Assembly: GCA_021604585.1 (NCBI GenBank)
Contig: BQJG01000004.1
Span: forward strand, 29,956-93,955
From: Hyphococcus sp.
GTDB taxonomy: Bacteria; Pseudomonadota; Alphaproteobacteria; Caulobacterales; Parvularculaceae
Reading direction: 5' to 3'
Length of the DNA: 64,000 bases
Part shown: piece by piece, positions 35,438 to 43,977 of the stretch
Numbering within the stretch: position 1 is the first letter of the stretch
Layout: each line of letters opens with the position of its first letter
The notes under the pieces: generated by a model
Databases searched by the model: none
What the model was told of the DNA's origin: nothing
Seen by the model: only the letters and a program-made list of their open reading frames with translations
Program-made: the position numbers and the translations under genes

Positions 35438-36838
35438 GTGAGAGAACTTATGACTGCCAGAAATCAAGTTAATTCTGCAACCAGCCAGCATCGTCTAAAA
35501 GGGATGCTGTTGGCGAGCGCCGCCGCGTTTGGCGGACTTGGCGTGCATGGAGCCTTGGCCCAAGACGCAAATGACATCGCCGCCATTCGCCGTGAAATGG
35601 AAACCATGCGGCAAGAATATGATGCACGCATTGAAGCGCTCGAAGCGCGATTGAAAAATGCCGAAGCCGAAGCTGTTGCAGTAGCGCCAGTGGCGAAATC
35701 GACACCCGTGGCGGTGGCGACGCCTCCTCCGCAACCCACGCCATCACCGGTGCAACGTGCGCCAGTCGGCGTCAATGCCTTTAACCCGGCGATCTCGGTG
35801 GTGTTGAACGGTTCCTACGCGGCTTTCGAGAATGATCCTGAAATGGCGGGCGTTCCGGGGTTCAACCTTGGCGAGGAAGCAGGTCTGGATCCGGAAGGGT
35901 TTTCGCTGGGCGAGTCTGAAGTCGCCTTGACCGCGAATATCGATCACAAAGTCGCCGGGACGCTAATCTTCGCTCTTACAGACGAAGGAGAGGCTGAAGT
36001 TGAGGAGGGCTACATTGAAGCTACAAGCCTTCCGGGTGGATTCACGGCGAAGGCTGGAAAGTTCTTCTCCGGCATTGGCTATCTCAATGAAAAACATTCG
36101 CACAACTGGGACTTCATTGACCAGCCGCTGCCATACCGCGTCTTTCTCGGCAACCAGTATGGCGACGCCGGCGTACAGGTGAGGTGGCTGGCGCCGCTTG
36201 ATCGATATGTCGAGTTCGGCGGCGAATGGTTCCGCGGCGATAGTTTTCCGGCAAGCGGCGCAGCGGACAATGGCAAGGGAACTTATGCGGGCTACGTGAC
36301 CACAGGCGGCGATCTTGGCGTCAGCTCAAGCTGGCTCGCAAAAGTCTCCTACCTTCATACGCAAGCCGACGAATTTGAAACCGAAGACGGTGATATTTTC
36401 AGCGGCAACAACGATCTCGGCATCGCCAGTTTTGTTTATAAATGGGCGCCGAATGGCAACCCAACATCCCGCAATCTCATCGTCAATGGAGAATACTTTT
36501 TTGGCAATGAGAAAGGCGACTTCAACGGCGTTCCCATCAATATGGACCGTCATGGCTGGTACGGGCAGGCGGTTTATCAATTCCGTCGGAACTGGCGCGT
36601 AGGAGCGCGCTATGCGCGAATTGGCGCGGATGCTCCACCTGTCGCGTTGTCCGGCAGCGCGATAGATGTGTTCGGGCGCTCACCGGACGCAATCAGCGCA
36701 TTGATCGAATACGACACCAGCGAATTCAGTCGTTTCCGTCTCATGTACACCTATGACGACGCAGATCTCGTTTCGAATAACGAATTGATTGTTCGGTACA
36801 CCGTTATTTTTGGCCCTCACGGCGCCCACAGATTCTAA
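35438..36838 (+). CDS. Zinc-locus outer-membrane porin-like protein
   Basis: The 466-residue protein has a signal peptide (about residues 21-41, ending GALA), a periplasmic coiled-coil (about 44-75, IAAIRREMETMRQEYDARIEALEARLK split across heptads), a Pro-rich linker and a beta-barrel to the C-terminus (strands such as GYYGQAVYQFRRNWRVGARYARIG; last residues HGAHRF with terminal Phe). Such trimeric-type porins with an N-terminal coiled coil are found in zinc-regulated loci of several proteobacteria. It is followed after 12 bp by the ZnuA-like gene. Zinc or chelated metal uptake across the outer membrane is the inferred role. Start ATG could be 35438 (GTG-like leader) or 35450. Confidence 0.75.
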   Translation: MRELMTARNQVNSATSQHRLKGMLLASAAAFGGLGVHGALAQDANDIAAIRREMETMRQEYDARIEALEARLKNAEAEAVAVAPVAKSTPVAVATPPPQPTPSPVQRAPVGVNAFNPAISVVLNGSYAAFENDPEMAGVPGFNLGEEAGLDPEGFSLGESEVALTANIDHKVAGTLIFALTDEGEAEVEEGYIEATSLPGGFTAKAGKFFSGIGYLNEKHSHNWDFIDQPLPYRVFLGNQYGDAGVQVRWLAPLDRYVEFGGEWFRGDSFPASGAADNGKGTYAGYVTTGGDLGVSSSWLAKVSYLHTQADEFETEDGDIFSGNNDLGIASFVYKWAPNGNPTSRNLIVNGEYFFGNEKGDFNGVPINMDRHGWYGQAVYQFRRNWRVGARYARIGADAPPVALSGSAIDVFGRSPDAISALIEYDTSEFSRFRLMYTYDDADLVSNNELIVRYTVIFGPHGAHRF

Positions 36839-36850
36839 GGAACAAAACAA

Positions 36851-37756
36851 ATGCGCAACCTTATCTCCATTGCTGCAGCGCTCATTATAGCGGGCGCGCA
36901 ATCGGCAGAAGCAAAGATCAAAATCTTTGCGTGCGAGCCCGAATGGGCGGCGCTGTCACAAGAACTCGGCGGTGACAATGTCGATATTTACACGGCAACC
37001 GTCGGGACCCAGGACCCGCACCAGGTGCAGGCGCGGCCAAGCCTGATCGCAAAAGCGCGCGCCGCCGACCTGGCCGTCTGCACGGGCGCCGAATTGGAGC
37101 TCGCATGGATGCCCTTGATCGTAAAGCAATCATCCAACAATCAAATTCAACCGGGCGCAGCAGGGTATTTCGAGGCGACGCGGTATATTCAGCTGGTCGA
37201 TGTGCCCGTCACGCTTGATCGATCGCAGGGCGACATTCATGCCTATGGCAATCCGCACATCCAGACAGATCCTCGTAATGTGCTGGTGGTTGCAAAGCCG
37301 CTTGCGGATAAATTCGCCGAGCTCGATCCTTCCAACGCCGAAACCTATGCGGCGCGATATACCGATTTTGCTTCGCGCTTTCAGTCGGCGATTGCAAAAT
37401 GGGAGACAAAGGCCGCGCCTCTCAGAGGTAAGCCAATCGCCGTGCAGCATCGAAGCTGGACCTATATGGAAAATTGGCTTGGCTTAAATGAAGTTATTCC
37501 CCTTGAGCCGAAGCCCGGAATTCCGCCATCAAGCGGTTATCTGGCACAAGTGGTGGACACACTTCAAAAGCAGCCCGTTGAGATGATTATTCGTTCGGCT
37601 TACGAAGACCCGCGATCTTCGAATTTTGTCGCCAAGCGTGTCAACGTTACGCCGGTTATGCTGCCCTTTACAATCGGCGGGACGAAAGAAGCGACCGATC
37701 TCTTTACGCTCTACGATACGACGATCGATCTGATGCTAGAGGCTTTGAACCAATGA
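36851..37756 (+). CDS. ZnuA-like metal-binding protein of an ABC transporter
   Basis: The 301-residue protein is a cluster A-I/TroA-type solute-binding protein: a signal peptide (1-21, ending AEAK), then GDNVDIYTATVGTQDPHQVQARPS, AVCTGAELELAWMP, the His of GNPHIQTDPRN, and AVQHRSWTYMENWLGL with another ligand His. The His-rich flexible loop typical of ZnuA is absent. It is the periplasmic receptor, probably for zinc. The ATG follows AAGGAAC; the stop codon overlaps the permease ATG (ATGA, 37753-37756). Confidence 0.85.
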   Translation: MRNLISIAAALIIAGAQSAEAKIKIFACEPEWAALSQELGGDNVDIYTATVGTQDPHQVQARPSLIAKARAADLAVCTGAELELAWMPLIVKQSSNNQIQPGAAGYFEATRYIQLVDVPVTLDRSQGDIHAYGNPHIQTDPRNVLVVAKPLADKFAELDPSNAETYAARYTDFASRFQSAIAKWETKAAPLRGKPIAVQHRSWTYMENWLGLNEVIPLEPKPGIPPSSGYLAQVVDTLQKQPVEMIIRSAYEDPRSSNFVAKRVNVTPVMLPFTIGGTKEATDLFTLYDTTIDLMLEALNQ

Positions 37757-38517
37757 ACCTGAGCGCTATCGAATATTCAATTCTATTTCCGGCTTTTCTG
37801 GCGGGATTATTGGTGCTGTCGACACATGTTCCGCTCGGCCAGCAGGTATTGAAACGCGGGATTGTGTTTATCGATCTCGCTATTGCGCAAGTCGCGGGGC
37901 TCGGCGTCACAATCGCCGGGGCTAGCGGATTTGAACCGGCAGGCTGGCGGGTTCAAGTTGCAGCGGGCGGCGCTGCGCTGCTGGGCGCGTTTTTGCTGAC
38001 ATGGACAGAAAAGAAATGGCCAGACGTTCAAGAAGCGCTCATTGGCGTTCTGTTTGTGTTGGCCGCTTGCGTTGAAATTCTGGTGCTGGCGGATAATCCG
38101 CGCGGAGGCGAGCATCTCAAAGATTTGTTGGTCGGGCAAATCCTTTGGGTGTCGCCTATGAGTTTGATTCCAACAGCAATTGCGTACGCAGCAGCGTTGG
38201 TTATCTGGTTCGGGTTCCGCAAGCATTTTGGACGCGTTGGTTTTTATGTCCTGTTTGCACTCGTAGTGACACAGTCAGTGCAGCTTGTCGGCATCTATCT
38301 TGTCTTTGCGAGTTTGATCGTTCCGGCGCTTGCGGCGAGGCGTTTTCCAGAAGGCATGCGGCTTATCGCAGGGTATGCTGTTGGCATTATCGGTTATATC
38401 GGCGGGCTTGTGGCGTCGTCATTACTTGACTTGCCGACCGGGGCCATGATCGTCGTCGCACTGGTTGTTGCTTACATTCTGTCAATGCCGCTCAGTAAAC
38501 CGCAACAACCCGCCTAG
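37753..38517 (+). CDS. ABC-3 family metal permease (ZnuB-like)
   Basis: The 254-residue protein has about seven helices and the ABC-3 pattern (VPLGQQVLKRGIVFIDLAIAQ near residue 26, LVFASLIVPALAARRF near residue 182). It is the membrane channel for the ZnuA-like protein. The SHRL-type motif of canonical ZnuB (usually LSDALSHSVLPG) is replaced by FIDLAIAQVAGLG. No ATPase gene follows: a terminator begins 67 bp later and the next gene is on the other strand. The ATPase must come from elsewhere, or this divergent permease works without one. Confidence 0.85.
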   Translation: MNLSAIEYSILFPAFLAGLLVLSTHVPLGQQVLKRGIVFIDLAIAQVAGLGVTIAGASGFEPAGWRVQVAAGGAALLGAFLLTWTEKKWPDVQEALIGVLFVLAACVEILVLADNPRGGEHLKDLLVGQILWVSPMSLIPTAIAYAAALVIWFGFRKHFGRVGFYVLFALVVTQSVQLVGIYLVFASLIVPALAARRFPEGMRLIAGYAVGIIGYIGGLVASSLLDLPTGAMIVVALVVAYILSMPLSKPQQPA

Positions 38518-38584
38518 TCCTGGAAGTCAGCAGGGCGATAGGGTGCAATATCAAACTAGCCCTGCGCGGAGAGTTTTAGACGTT

Positions 38585-38618
38585 GAAACGGCCCGCCTGA
38601 AACACGGCGGGCCGTTTC
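38585..38618. terminator. Bidirectional terminator
   Basis: A perfect 13-bp stem (GAAACGGCCCGCC at 38585-38597, GGCGGGCCGTTTC at 38606-38618) with an 8-nt loop lies between two convergent genes. Its outer A/T pairs give a U-run on either strand, so it can end both the zinc locus transcript and the EF-hand gene transcript. Confidence 0.8.
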
Positions 38619-38634
38619 ATGCAAGAACGCGGTG

Positions 38635-39108
38635 TTATAGCGCTTTTTGCGGGGGCTTCGGCGTCGTCAGTGCAGCGAACTGAACACGCTCAGTTTCGTC
38701 TAGCGCCTCGTCGTCATTTTGATCCGCCTCGTCAAACTGCGCGACGCGGGTTTCGATCAGCTCGGTTTCAGAGATCTCTTCATCGCCCTTGCTGAGTTCT
38801 GCGAACTGATCTTCTGCGGTAGTTGTGTCAGCCGCCGCCGTTTCTTCCGCACCTTCCGTCATAGCGGGTAGCGGCGCGCGAACAGAAGCATAGGCGATGA
38901 ATTCGGCGCGATCGACTTTGCCGTCAGCATTTTGATCGGCCTGAACGAATTCAGTTTCAGCGAAAAGCTTGGCTTCATCGCGCGTTGCAACTTGCTTGGC
39001 GTCGATGATGGCGGCGTCCTCATTGGCCGTGACGGCGGGTTCTTCTTGAGCGCAGGCTGCGGTCGCCATCACTGCGAGCGAGGCGCCGATAAAAGATAAA
39101 CGTAACAT
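38635..39108 (-). CDS. EF-hand calcium-binding exported protein
   Basis: The 157-residue protein has a signal sequence (about 1-20; MATAACA could be a weak lipobox or a signal peptidase I site). The first EF-hand loop is canonical (Asp58, Asn60, Asp62, Gly63, Asp66, Glu69 in ADQNADGKVDRAEF). A second near the end (DQNDDEALDETE) has the acidic ligands but Glu in place of the central Gly. The rest is very acidic, so it is likely a periplasmic calcium-binding protein. The start is at 39108 after AAGGAG; upstream the frame is open but not coding. Three GTCAT direct repeats lie about 100 bp upstream. Confidence 0.8.
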   Translation of the reverse strand: MLRLSFIGASLAVMATAACAQEEPAVTANEDAAIIDAKQVATRDEAKLFAETEFVQADQNADGKVDRAEFIAYASVRAPLPAMTEGAEETAAADTTTAEDQFAELSKGDEEISETELIETRVAQFDEADQNDDEALDETERVQFAALTTPKPPQKAL

Positions 39109-39209
39109 GGCGTACTCCTTTTGTGGGGTCAAAAGATCGGCGCATATATTCGCGCCGTACAAGGAGCAATTTAGTATTGTTTGCGAGCGATGTTAGTTAA
39201 GCCTTAGTC

Positions 39210-39242
39210 ATGACATTTTCGTTATGACGTAAACGTAATGAC
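39210..39242 (-). promoter_or_regulatory. Three direct repeats GTCAT at 14-bp spacing
   Basis: On the plus strand ATGAC occurs at 39210, 39224 and 39238, exactly 14 bp apart; units 1 and 2 also share a CGT. They lie in the gap between the patatin stop and the EF-hand start, about 100 bp upstream of the latter. Regular direct repeats of this kind are typical binding sites for response regulators or iteron-type proteins. No named consensus is recognised. Confidence 0.4.
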
Positions 39243-39248
39243 ACGAAT

Positions 39249-40310
39249 TTAATTGTTCAAACCGGTCCCGCCGCGCTCATTCGAATCAAACATCGCGCGT
39301 AAATCGACGGATGATTTTTTACCGATTTTGTCAAAGTTTTTGGACAGCCACGCATCGGCGACATCCCGGCCCTTTTGTTTGAGCCCGGTCAGAAACGTCC
39401 AGTCCGTGCGGAACTTGCTGGAAATATCCAACGCCTCAAGCGGCCGGTCCGATCGAATCGAGTGGACTCGAATATTTCTCAACCGGTCGCGATGTTCATC
39501 CTTGATCCAGTCATTATCGAGCAGCTTTTGCACGAAATGAATGGCGCGCAGCTCGCGCAGCAAGGACGAATTAAAACTGATCTCATTTATCCTGTTCATT
39601 ATCTCTGGCGCGGTTGCAGGCACCTCATCGCGTTCTATCGGATTTACGTGAACAATGACGATATCCGAAGTTTTTGCTTCGTAGAAAAACGGGAATAAAA
39701 CCGGATTGCCCATATAGCCGCCGTCCCAATAGCTTTCGCCATCGATTTCCACCGGCTTGAATAGAAAAGGCAGGCACGCAGAAGCGCGAATGACGTCCGT
39801 TGACACGTCTTCGGTGTTAAACACGTGCACCTTGCCGGATCTCACATTTGTGGCGGCGATAAAGAGCTTTGTCGTCTTGCACTGTCGCAGACTGTCAAAG
39901 TCAATCGTTTCGTTCAGAATATCGCGCAGCGGATTGATGTCGAACGGATTGAATTGCGCCGGTGAAAAAGCGCGGGTCATGGTGTCGAACATCTGATAGG
40001 AAAATGCGTTGACGAGATTGGTCGTTGCGGCGCTGAACGGAAAGGCGTCAGGGCGGATTGGACTATACGTTTCCCCGGCCTGACTGATGCGCTTCCAGAT
40101 TTTGTCGAGCATTGTTCTGGCGCCGTCGCATCCGCCCATATGCAGGCCATAGGCCACCGCCGCAGCGTTCACCGCGCCGGCGCTCGAACCGGAAATTGCT
40201 TCAATCTCAATCCGGTCATCTTCGAGTAAACGATCAGCAACGCCCCAGGTGACGGCGCCGTGTGAACCGCCGCCCTGGAACGCCAGATTGATCGTTTTTT
40301 TCTTGGTCAT
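39249..40310 (-). CDS. Patatin-like phospholipase
   Basis: The 353-residue protein has the patatin lipase core: oxyanion loop GGGSHG (13-18), nucleophile Ser43 in GSSAG (41-45) and catalytic Asp196 in YWDGGYMG. These Ser-Asp dyad enzymes hydrolyse phospholipids or other esters. It has no signal peptide or membrane helix and so acts inside the cell or at the membrane surface. The start at 40310 overlaps the stop of bdhA (TGATG); longer upstream starts would run into bdhA. Coupling to 3-hydroxybutyrate dehydrogenase suggests a link with storage polyester or lipid turnover. Confidence 0.9.
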   Translation of the reverse strand: MTKKKTINLAFQGGGSHGAVTWGVADRLLEDDRIEIEAISGSSAGAVNAAAVAYGLHMGGCDGARTMLDKIWKRISQAGETYSPIRPDAFPFSAATTNLVNAFSYQMFDTMTRAFSPAQFNPFDINPLRDILNETIDFDSLRQCKTTKLFIAATNVRSGKVHVFNTEDVSTDVIRASACLPFLFKPVEIDGESYWDGGYMGNPVLFPFFYEAKTSDIVIVHVNPIERDEVPATAPEIMNRINEISFNSSLLRELRAIHFVQKLLDNDWIKDEHRDRLRNIRVHSIRSDRPLEALDISSKFRTDWTFLTGLKQKGRDVADAWLSKNFDKIGKKSSVDLRAMFDSNERGGTGLNN

Positions 40311-41092
40311 CAATGCGCGACCCAGCCGCCGTCGATCTGGTGCGCGGCGCCGGTGATTTGCGCTGCATTTTCCGAGCACAAAAAGACCGCCAGAGCGCCA
40401 ACTTGTTCGACAGTGACGAACTGTTTCGTTGGCTGCGCTTCAAGGATGACTTTTTGGACGACTTCTTCTTCCGTCATGCCGCGTGCTTTTGCCGTGTCAG
40501 GGATCTGCTTTTCGACCAGCGGTGTCTTCACATAACCGGGACAAATCGCATTACAGGTGACGCCATGCTCGGCGCCTTCCAGCGCGATCGTTTTGGTGAA
40601 GCCGACAATACCATGCTTAGCCGCCACATAAGCCGATTTGAAAGGCGAGGCGACCAGACCATGTGCGGAGGCGACATTGATGATCCGCCCGAAGCCGCGC
40701 TTTTTCATGCCTGCGAAAGCCGCCTTGGTGGTGTGAAAGGCGGAGCTCAGATTGATCGCGATGATCGCATCCCATTTCGCATCAGGAAAATCTTCGACGG
40801 GGGCGACATGCTGGATGCCTGCATTGTTGACCAGCACATCAAGCTGACCAAAGGCCGTTTCCGCCTCTGCAATAAGGCTGTGAATTTGTTCCGGCTTGGT
40901 CATGTCCGCCCCGTTATAGAGGACCTGGACGCCATACTTCTCAGCCAGGCCGGCGCGGATGCCTTCGATCTCGCCGGGATCGCCAAATCCGTTGAGCATG
41001 ACGTTCCAGCCCTGCTCGGCGAAGGCGGTTGCGATGCCTAGGCCAATGCCGGATGTAGAGCCTGTGATGAGGGTGTTGAGGGGCGAAGCCAT
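40310..41092 (-). CDS. bdhA: 3-hydroxybutyrate dehydrogenase (SDR)
   Basis: The 260-residue short-chain dehydrogenase oxidises (R)-3-hydroxybutyrate to acetoacetate with NAD. It has TGSTSGIG (10-17), NNAG (about 93), a catalytic Ser (INVASAHGLVASPFKSAYVAAKHG) and Tyr-x3-Lys YVAAK, and the end ITGAAHQIDGGWVAH, which together strongly resemble BdhA. The start at 41092 follows AAGGAAA; upstream in-frame codons are not supported. It leads a two-gene operon with the patatin gene. Confidence 0.93.
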   Translation of the reverse strand: MASPLNTLITGSTSGIGLGIATAFAEQGWNVMLNGFGDPGEIEGIRAGLAEKYGVQVLYNGADMTKPEQIHSLIAEAETAFGQLDVLVNNAGIQHVAPVEDFPDAKWDAIIAINLSSAFHTTKAAFAGMKKRGFGRIINVASAHGLVASPFKSAYVAAKHGIVGFTKTIALEGAEHGVTCNAICPGYVKTPLVEKQIPDTAKARGMTEEEVVQKVILEAQPTKQFVTVEQVGALAVFLCSENAAQITGAAHQIDGGWVAH

Positions 41093-41241
41093 GGGGATTT
41101 CCTTTTCTTGCTTCTCGGGGCAGGCATAAGATAATTGTTGCAACGCACAATTCAACACATCTTTGTGCGATAGATGCCGCTTTGTTTCGACTTGGGGCCG
41201 TGGCGCGTTAAACTGGACCATCTGCAAAAGGAGCGGCCAAC

Positions 41242-41778
41242 ATGCGAATCCTTCTTGGTCTTGTTTGTCTATTGGTTGCGTATGCGGTGCCGGCAGCGGC
41301 GCAACTTTCCGTCACGACGCTTGGCGCCACGGACGCCGCCAGCTGCTTTGAAAATGCAAGAGACGATTTTTCTCGCGACACCGGCCCTTGTGACGATGCT
41401 TTGTTAGCCAATTCAACAACACGAGGCGATCGGAAGAAGACCTATGTCAACCGGGGCATCATCCTCAACCGGATTGGCAACACGGACATGGCGCGCGCGG
41501 ATTTTAATGCAGCGCTTGAAATCGACGAGTCGCTTGCCGAAGCCTATCTCAATCGCGGCAACGCGCATTATCTTTCCAAGAATTATGACGATGCGTTGTC
41601 CGACTATGAGCGCTCACTGGAACTCGACATCTCAAAACCTTGGGCCGCCTGGTACAATATTGGACTTGTTTATGAAGCAAAAGGTCTGGCGGAAGACGCG
41701 CATGCAGCCTATGAGGAGGCGCTTCGGATGAATCCGAATTTTTATGAAGCGCAACAGAAATTAGAGAAGCAAAATTGA
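41242..41778 (+). CDS. TPR repeat exported protein
   Basis: The 178-residue protein has a signal peptide (about residues 1-19, ending AAA) and about three tetratricopeptide repeats between residues 65 and 172 (KTYVNRGIILNRIGNTDMARADFNAALEID; AEAYLNRGNAHYLSKNYDDA; AAWYNIGLVYEAKGLAEDA - each shown in part). It is likely a periplasmic scaffold. AAAAGGAG precedes the ATG at good distance. Its TGA overlaps the TTG start of the next gene (TTGA), so the two are coupled. Confidence 0.85.
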   Translation: MRILLGLVCLLVAYAVPAAAQLSVTTLGATDAASCFENARDDFSRDTGPCDDALLANSTTRGDRKKTYVNRGIILNRIGNTDMARADFNAALEIDESLAEAYLNRGNAHYLSKNYDDALSDYERSLELDISKPWAAWYNIGLVYEAKGLAEDAHAAYEEALRMNPNFYEAQQKLEKQN

Positions 41779-42989
41779 GTTTCGTCACCCATCTTGAATG
41801 TTCCTATACAGGCGAAATCGTTGAAGCAAAAAAAGTTCATGGGCTTTCATCGGCCGGCAAGCCGTTGTTGGTGCGGTATGATCTTGAGGCGCTGAAGAAC
41901 GCCATTTCCAAAGATGCACTCGCGGCGCGCACCGAAGGCTTCTGGCGCTACCGGGAGTTTCTTCCCGTTGAACGCGCTGAAAACCGCATCTCGCTGGGCG
42001 AAGTGGTGACGCCGCTGATCCGCATGGCGCATACTGAAAATGCGCTGGGCGTTAGCGGTGAGATCATCGTCAAGGATGAGGGGCGGCTGCCAACGGGCTC
42101 GTTCAAGGCGCGCGGGCTGGCGCTCGCGGTTTCCATGGCGAAAGAGCTGGGGCTCCATCACCTCGCCATGCCGACCAATGGCAATGCCGGCGCCGCTATG
42201 GCCGCCTACGCGTCGGCGGCTGGCATGAAGACGACAATCTTTTGCCCCGACGACACGCCGTCTGTGAATGTCGAAGAAATCGCGCTGCAAGGCGGCGATG
42301 TTTACCGCGTCAACGGGCTCATCAACGACTGTGGCAAGATCGTTGGCGAGGGCAAGGCGGCGGCTGGATGGTTCGACGTTTCTACGTTGAAAGAGCCCTA
42401 TCGAATTGAGGGCAAGAAAACGATGGGCCTCGAACTCGCTGAACAACTGGGCTGGGAATTACCCGACGCGATCTTCTATCCGACGGGCGGCGGCACCGGA
42501 TTGATCGGCATGTGGAAGGCTTTCGCCGAGTTAGAGGCAATTGGCTGGATCGGATCGAAGCGACCGAAAATGATCGCCGTGCAGGCGGCCGGCTGCGCGC
42601 CGATCGTCAAGGCCTGGGAAGATGGCGCGGAACACGCGCCGCTTTGGGAGAACGCATGGACCGCAGCGGCGGGCATTCGTGTTCCTGTTGCGGTCGGTGA
42701 TTTCCTGATCTTGCGCGCGGTGCGGGAGTCAGATGGTTTCGCTATTGCTGTAGAGGAAGATGAAATTTTCAGCGCGCGCGATGAGATGGCGCGAGAGGAG
42801 GGGCTGTTGCTTTGCCCCGAAGGCGCGGCGACCTATGCCGCATACAGACAATCGCTCCACGATGGCCGCATCTCGAAAACTGACCGCGTCGTTTTGTTCA
42901 ACTGCGCCACCGGGCTGAAATATCCGATGCCAGCGGCGAAACAGTTTATCGACAAAAACAAACCCGTGGATTACGCGCAATTCAAATAG
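41775..42989 (+). CDS. thrC: Threonine synthase, PLP-dependent (fold type II)
   Basis: The 404-residue protein is a fold-type II PLP enzyme. The PLP lysine is Lys111 in LPTGSFKARG; PTNGNAGAAMAAYAS binds substrate; TGGGTGLIGMWKAF binds phosphate. An N-terminal HLECSYTGE segment (about residues 6-14) and overall length fit the shorter threonine synthases that convert O-phosphohomoserine to threonine. A threonine dehydratase or other family member is less likely, but cannot be excluded. Start is TTG at 41775, overlapping the TPR gene stop. Confidence 0.85.
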   Translation: MSFVTHLECSYTGEIVEAKKVHGLSSAGKPLLVRYDLEALKNAISKDALAARTEGFWRYREFLPVERAENRISLGEVVTPLIRMAHTENALGVSGEIIVKDEGRLPTGSFKARGLALAVSMAKELGLHHLAMPTNGNAGAAMAAYASAAGMKTTIFCPDDTPSVNVEEIALQGGDVYRVNGLINDCGKIVGEGKAAAGWFDVSTLKEPYRIEGKKTMGLELAEQLGWELPDAIFYPTGGGTGLIGMWKAFAELEAIGWIGSKRPKMIAVQAAGCAPIVKAWEDGAEHAPLWENAWTAAAGIRVPVAVGDFLILRAVRESDGFAIAVEEDEIFSARDEMAREEGLLLCPEGAATYAAYRQSLHDGRISKTDRVVLFNCATGLKYPMPAAKQFIDKNKPVDYAQFK

Positions 42990-43199
42990 GTTGAGGGCTC
43001 ATGCTGGTCGCCAATGCAGGTCGCTTGAGTGATCTTGCCGTTGAGGCAGGATTTATGATATTGCGCCTAACGGCGATGAAATAAACACAGGGAAACACGG
43101 ACAATGAACAACTAGACCGGAACCGCTGAAACCGTGGCCGTTCTTTTTGCCAGCATGGCTGAAGGCGGCGCGCATTCAACCCTTCTGTCTGGAGTTCTT

Positions 43200-43859
43200 A
43201 TGCCTGATCATTCCAAAGCCTCTCAGTACGGGCCCGACCCCAACCGAATCCATCCGCTCGAAGGCGTTGCGCAAGTGGCGTTCTTAAAATCGATTATCGA
43301 CCATCCAATGGTCGAGATCGGTGACTACACCTATTACGATGATCCGGACGGACCAGAGAAGTTTCTTCAAAACTGCGTCCGCTACCATTTCCCGCACATG
43401 AATGACCGCCTGCGAATTGGCCGTTATTGTGCGATCGCCGCCAAGGCGCAATTCGTCATGAACGGGGCGAACCACGCGCTGGACGGCTTCTCGACCTTTC
43501 CATTTGCGATCTTCGGCAAGGGCTGGGAAGACCCGGCGCTCGATTGGTCGAACGGCTCGAAGGGCGACATCACCATCGGCAACGACGTCTGGATCGGAAC
43601 CGAAGCGATGATCCTGCCCGGCGTCACTATTGGCGACGGCGCGATCATCGGTTCGCGCGCGGTCATCGCCTCGGATGTTCCGGCCTACGGGGTCGCAGTC
43701 GGCAATCCGGCCCGAACGGTCAAGCGCCGTTTCGATGAGGCGACGGTTGACCGTCTTCTCGCCATCGCCTGGTGGAACTGGCCGCCGGATAAGGTCACGG
43801 CCAGCCTCGCGGCTATCCGCGGCGCGGATATCGACGCGCTTGAGCGGGCAAGTCACTAA
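43200..43859 (+). CDS. Vat/CatB-type hexapeptide acetyltransferase
   Basis: The 219-residue protein is a left-handed beta-helix acetyltransferase of the xenobiotic (XAT) group. The proposed active-site His92 lies in NGANHALDGFSTFPF, and the hexapeptide region (ITIGNDVWIGTEAMILPGV, then TIGDGAIIGSRAVIASDVPAYGV) is complete, with the C-terminal WWNWPPDK block typical of CatB and Vat. Family members acetylate chloramphenicol or streptogramin A, but chromosomal relatives often have other substrates, so resistance is not implied. The start at 43200 follows GGAG; the upstream frame extension is not supported. Stands alone between thrC and the small SOS-like gene. Confidence 0.88.
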   Translation: MPDHSKASQYGPDPNRIHPLEGVAQVAFLKSIIDHPMVEIGDYTYYDDPDGPEKFLQNCVRYHFPHMNDRLRIGRYCAIAAKAQFVMNGANHALDGFSTFPFAIFGKGWEDPALDWSNGSKGDITIGNDVWIGTEAMILPGVTIGDGAIIGSRAVIASDVPAYGVAVGNPARTVKRRFDEATVDRLLAIAWWNWPPDKVTASLAAIRGADIDALERASH

Positions 43860-43917
43860 AAATTCAGCATCAATAGAGGCTTTCAACTGCTGGGAGAATT
43901 TTCCTGGCGGATTTTAC

Positions 43918-43959
43918 TCGACAAAAGAACAAAAAGGGAATAAAGAACAAAGACAGAAC
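43918..43959 (+). promoter_or_regulatory. LexA-type box (GAAC-N7-GAAC) with promoter elements
   Basis: GAACAAAGACAGAAC at 43945-43959 is an exact direct repeat GAAC-N7-GAAC, the complement of the alphaproteobacterial LexA consensus GTTC-N7-GTTC. A third GAAC lies at 43927. Upstream, TCGACA (43918-43923, 5 of 6 to the -35 consensus) and TAAAGA (43941-43946) have a 17-bp spacer, so the box would cover the -10 region. The start codon of a 31-residue protein follows 18 bp after the box. Confidence 0.7.
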
Positions 43960-43977
43960 TTTAGAATGGAGTGACTT

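Noticed and set aside
40313..41041. 242-codon plus-strand frame over bdhA
   Set aside because: Antisense to a complete SDR enzyme with intact active-site motifs.
43001..43084. 27-codon frame after thrC with a GAGGG site
   Set aside because: No recognisable features, no regulatory element and no coupling to a neighbour; cannot be distinguished from chance.
43200..43859. Reading the Vat/CatB-like gene as an antibiotic resistance determinant
   Set aside because: Fold and active-site His fit the family, but chromosomal hexapeptide acetyltransferases of this type often have unrelated substrates and no resistance context is visible.
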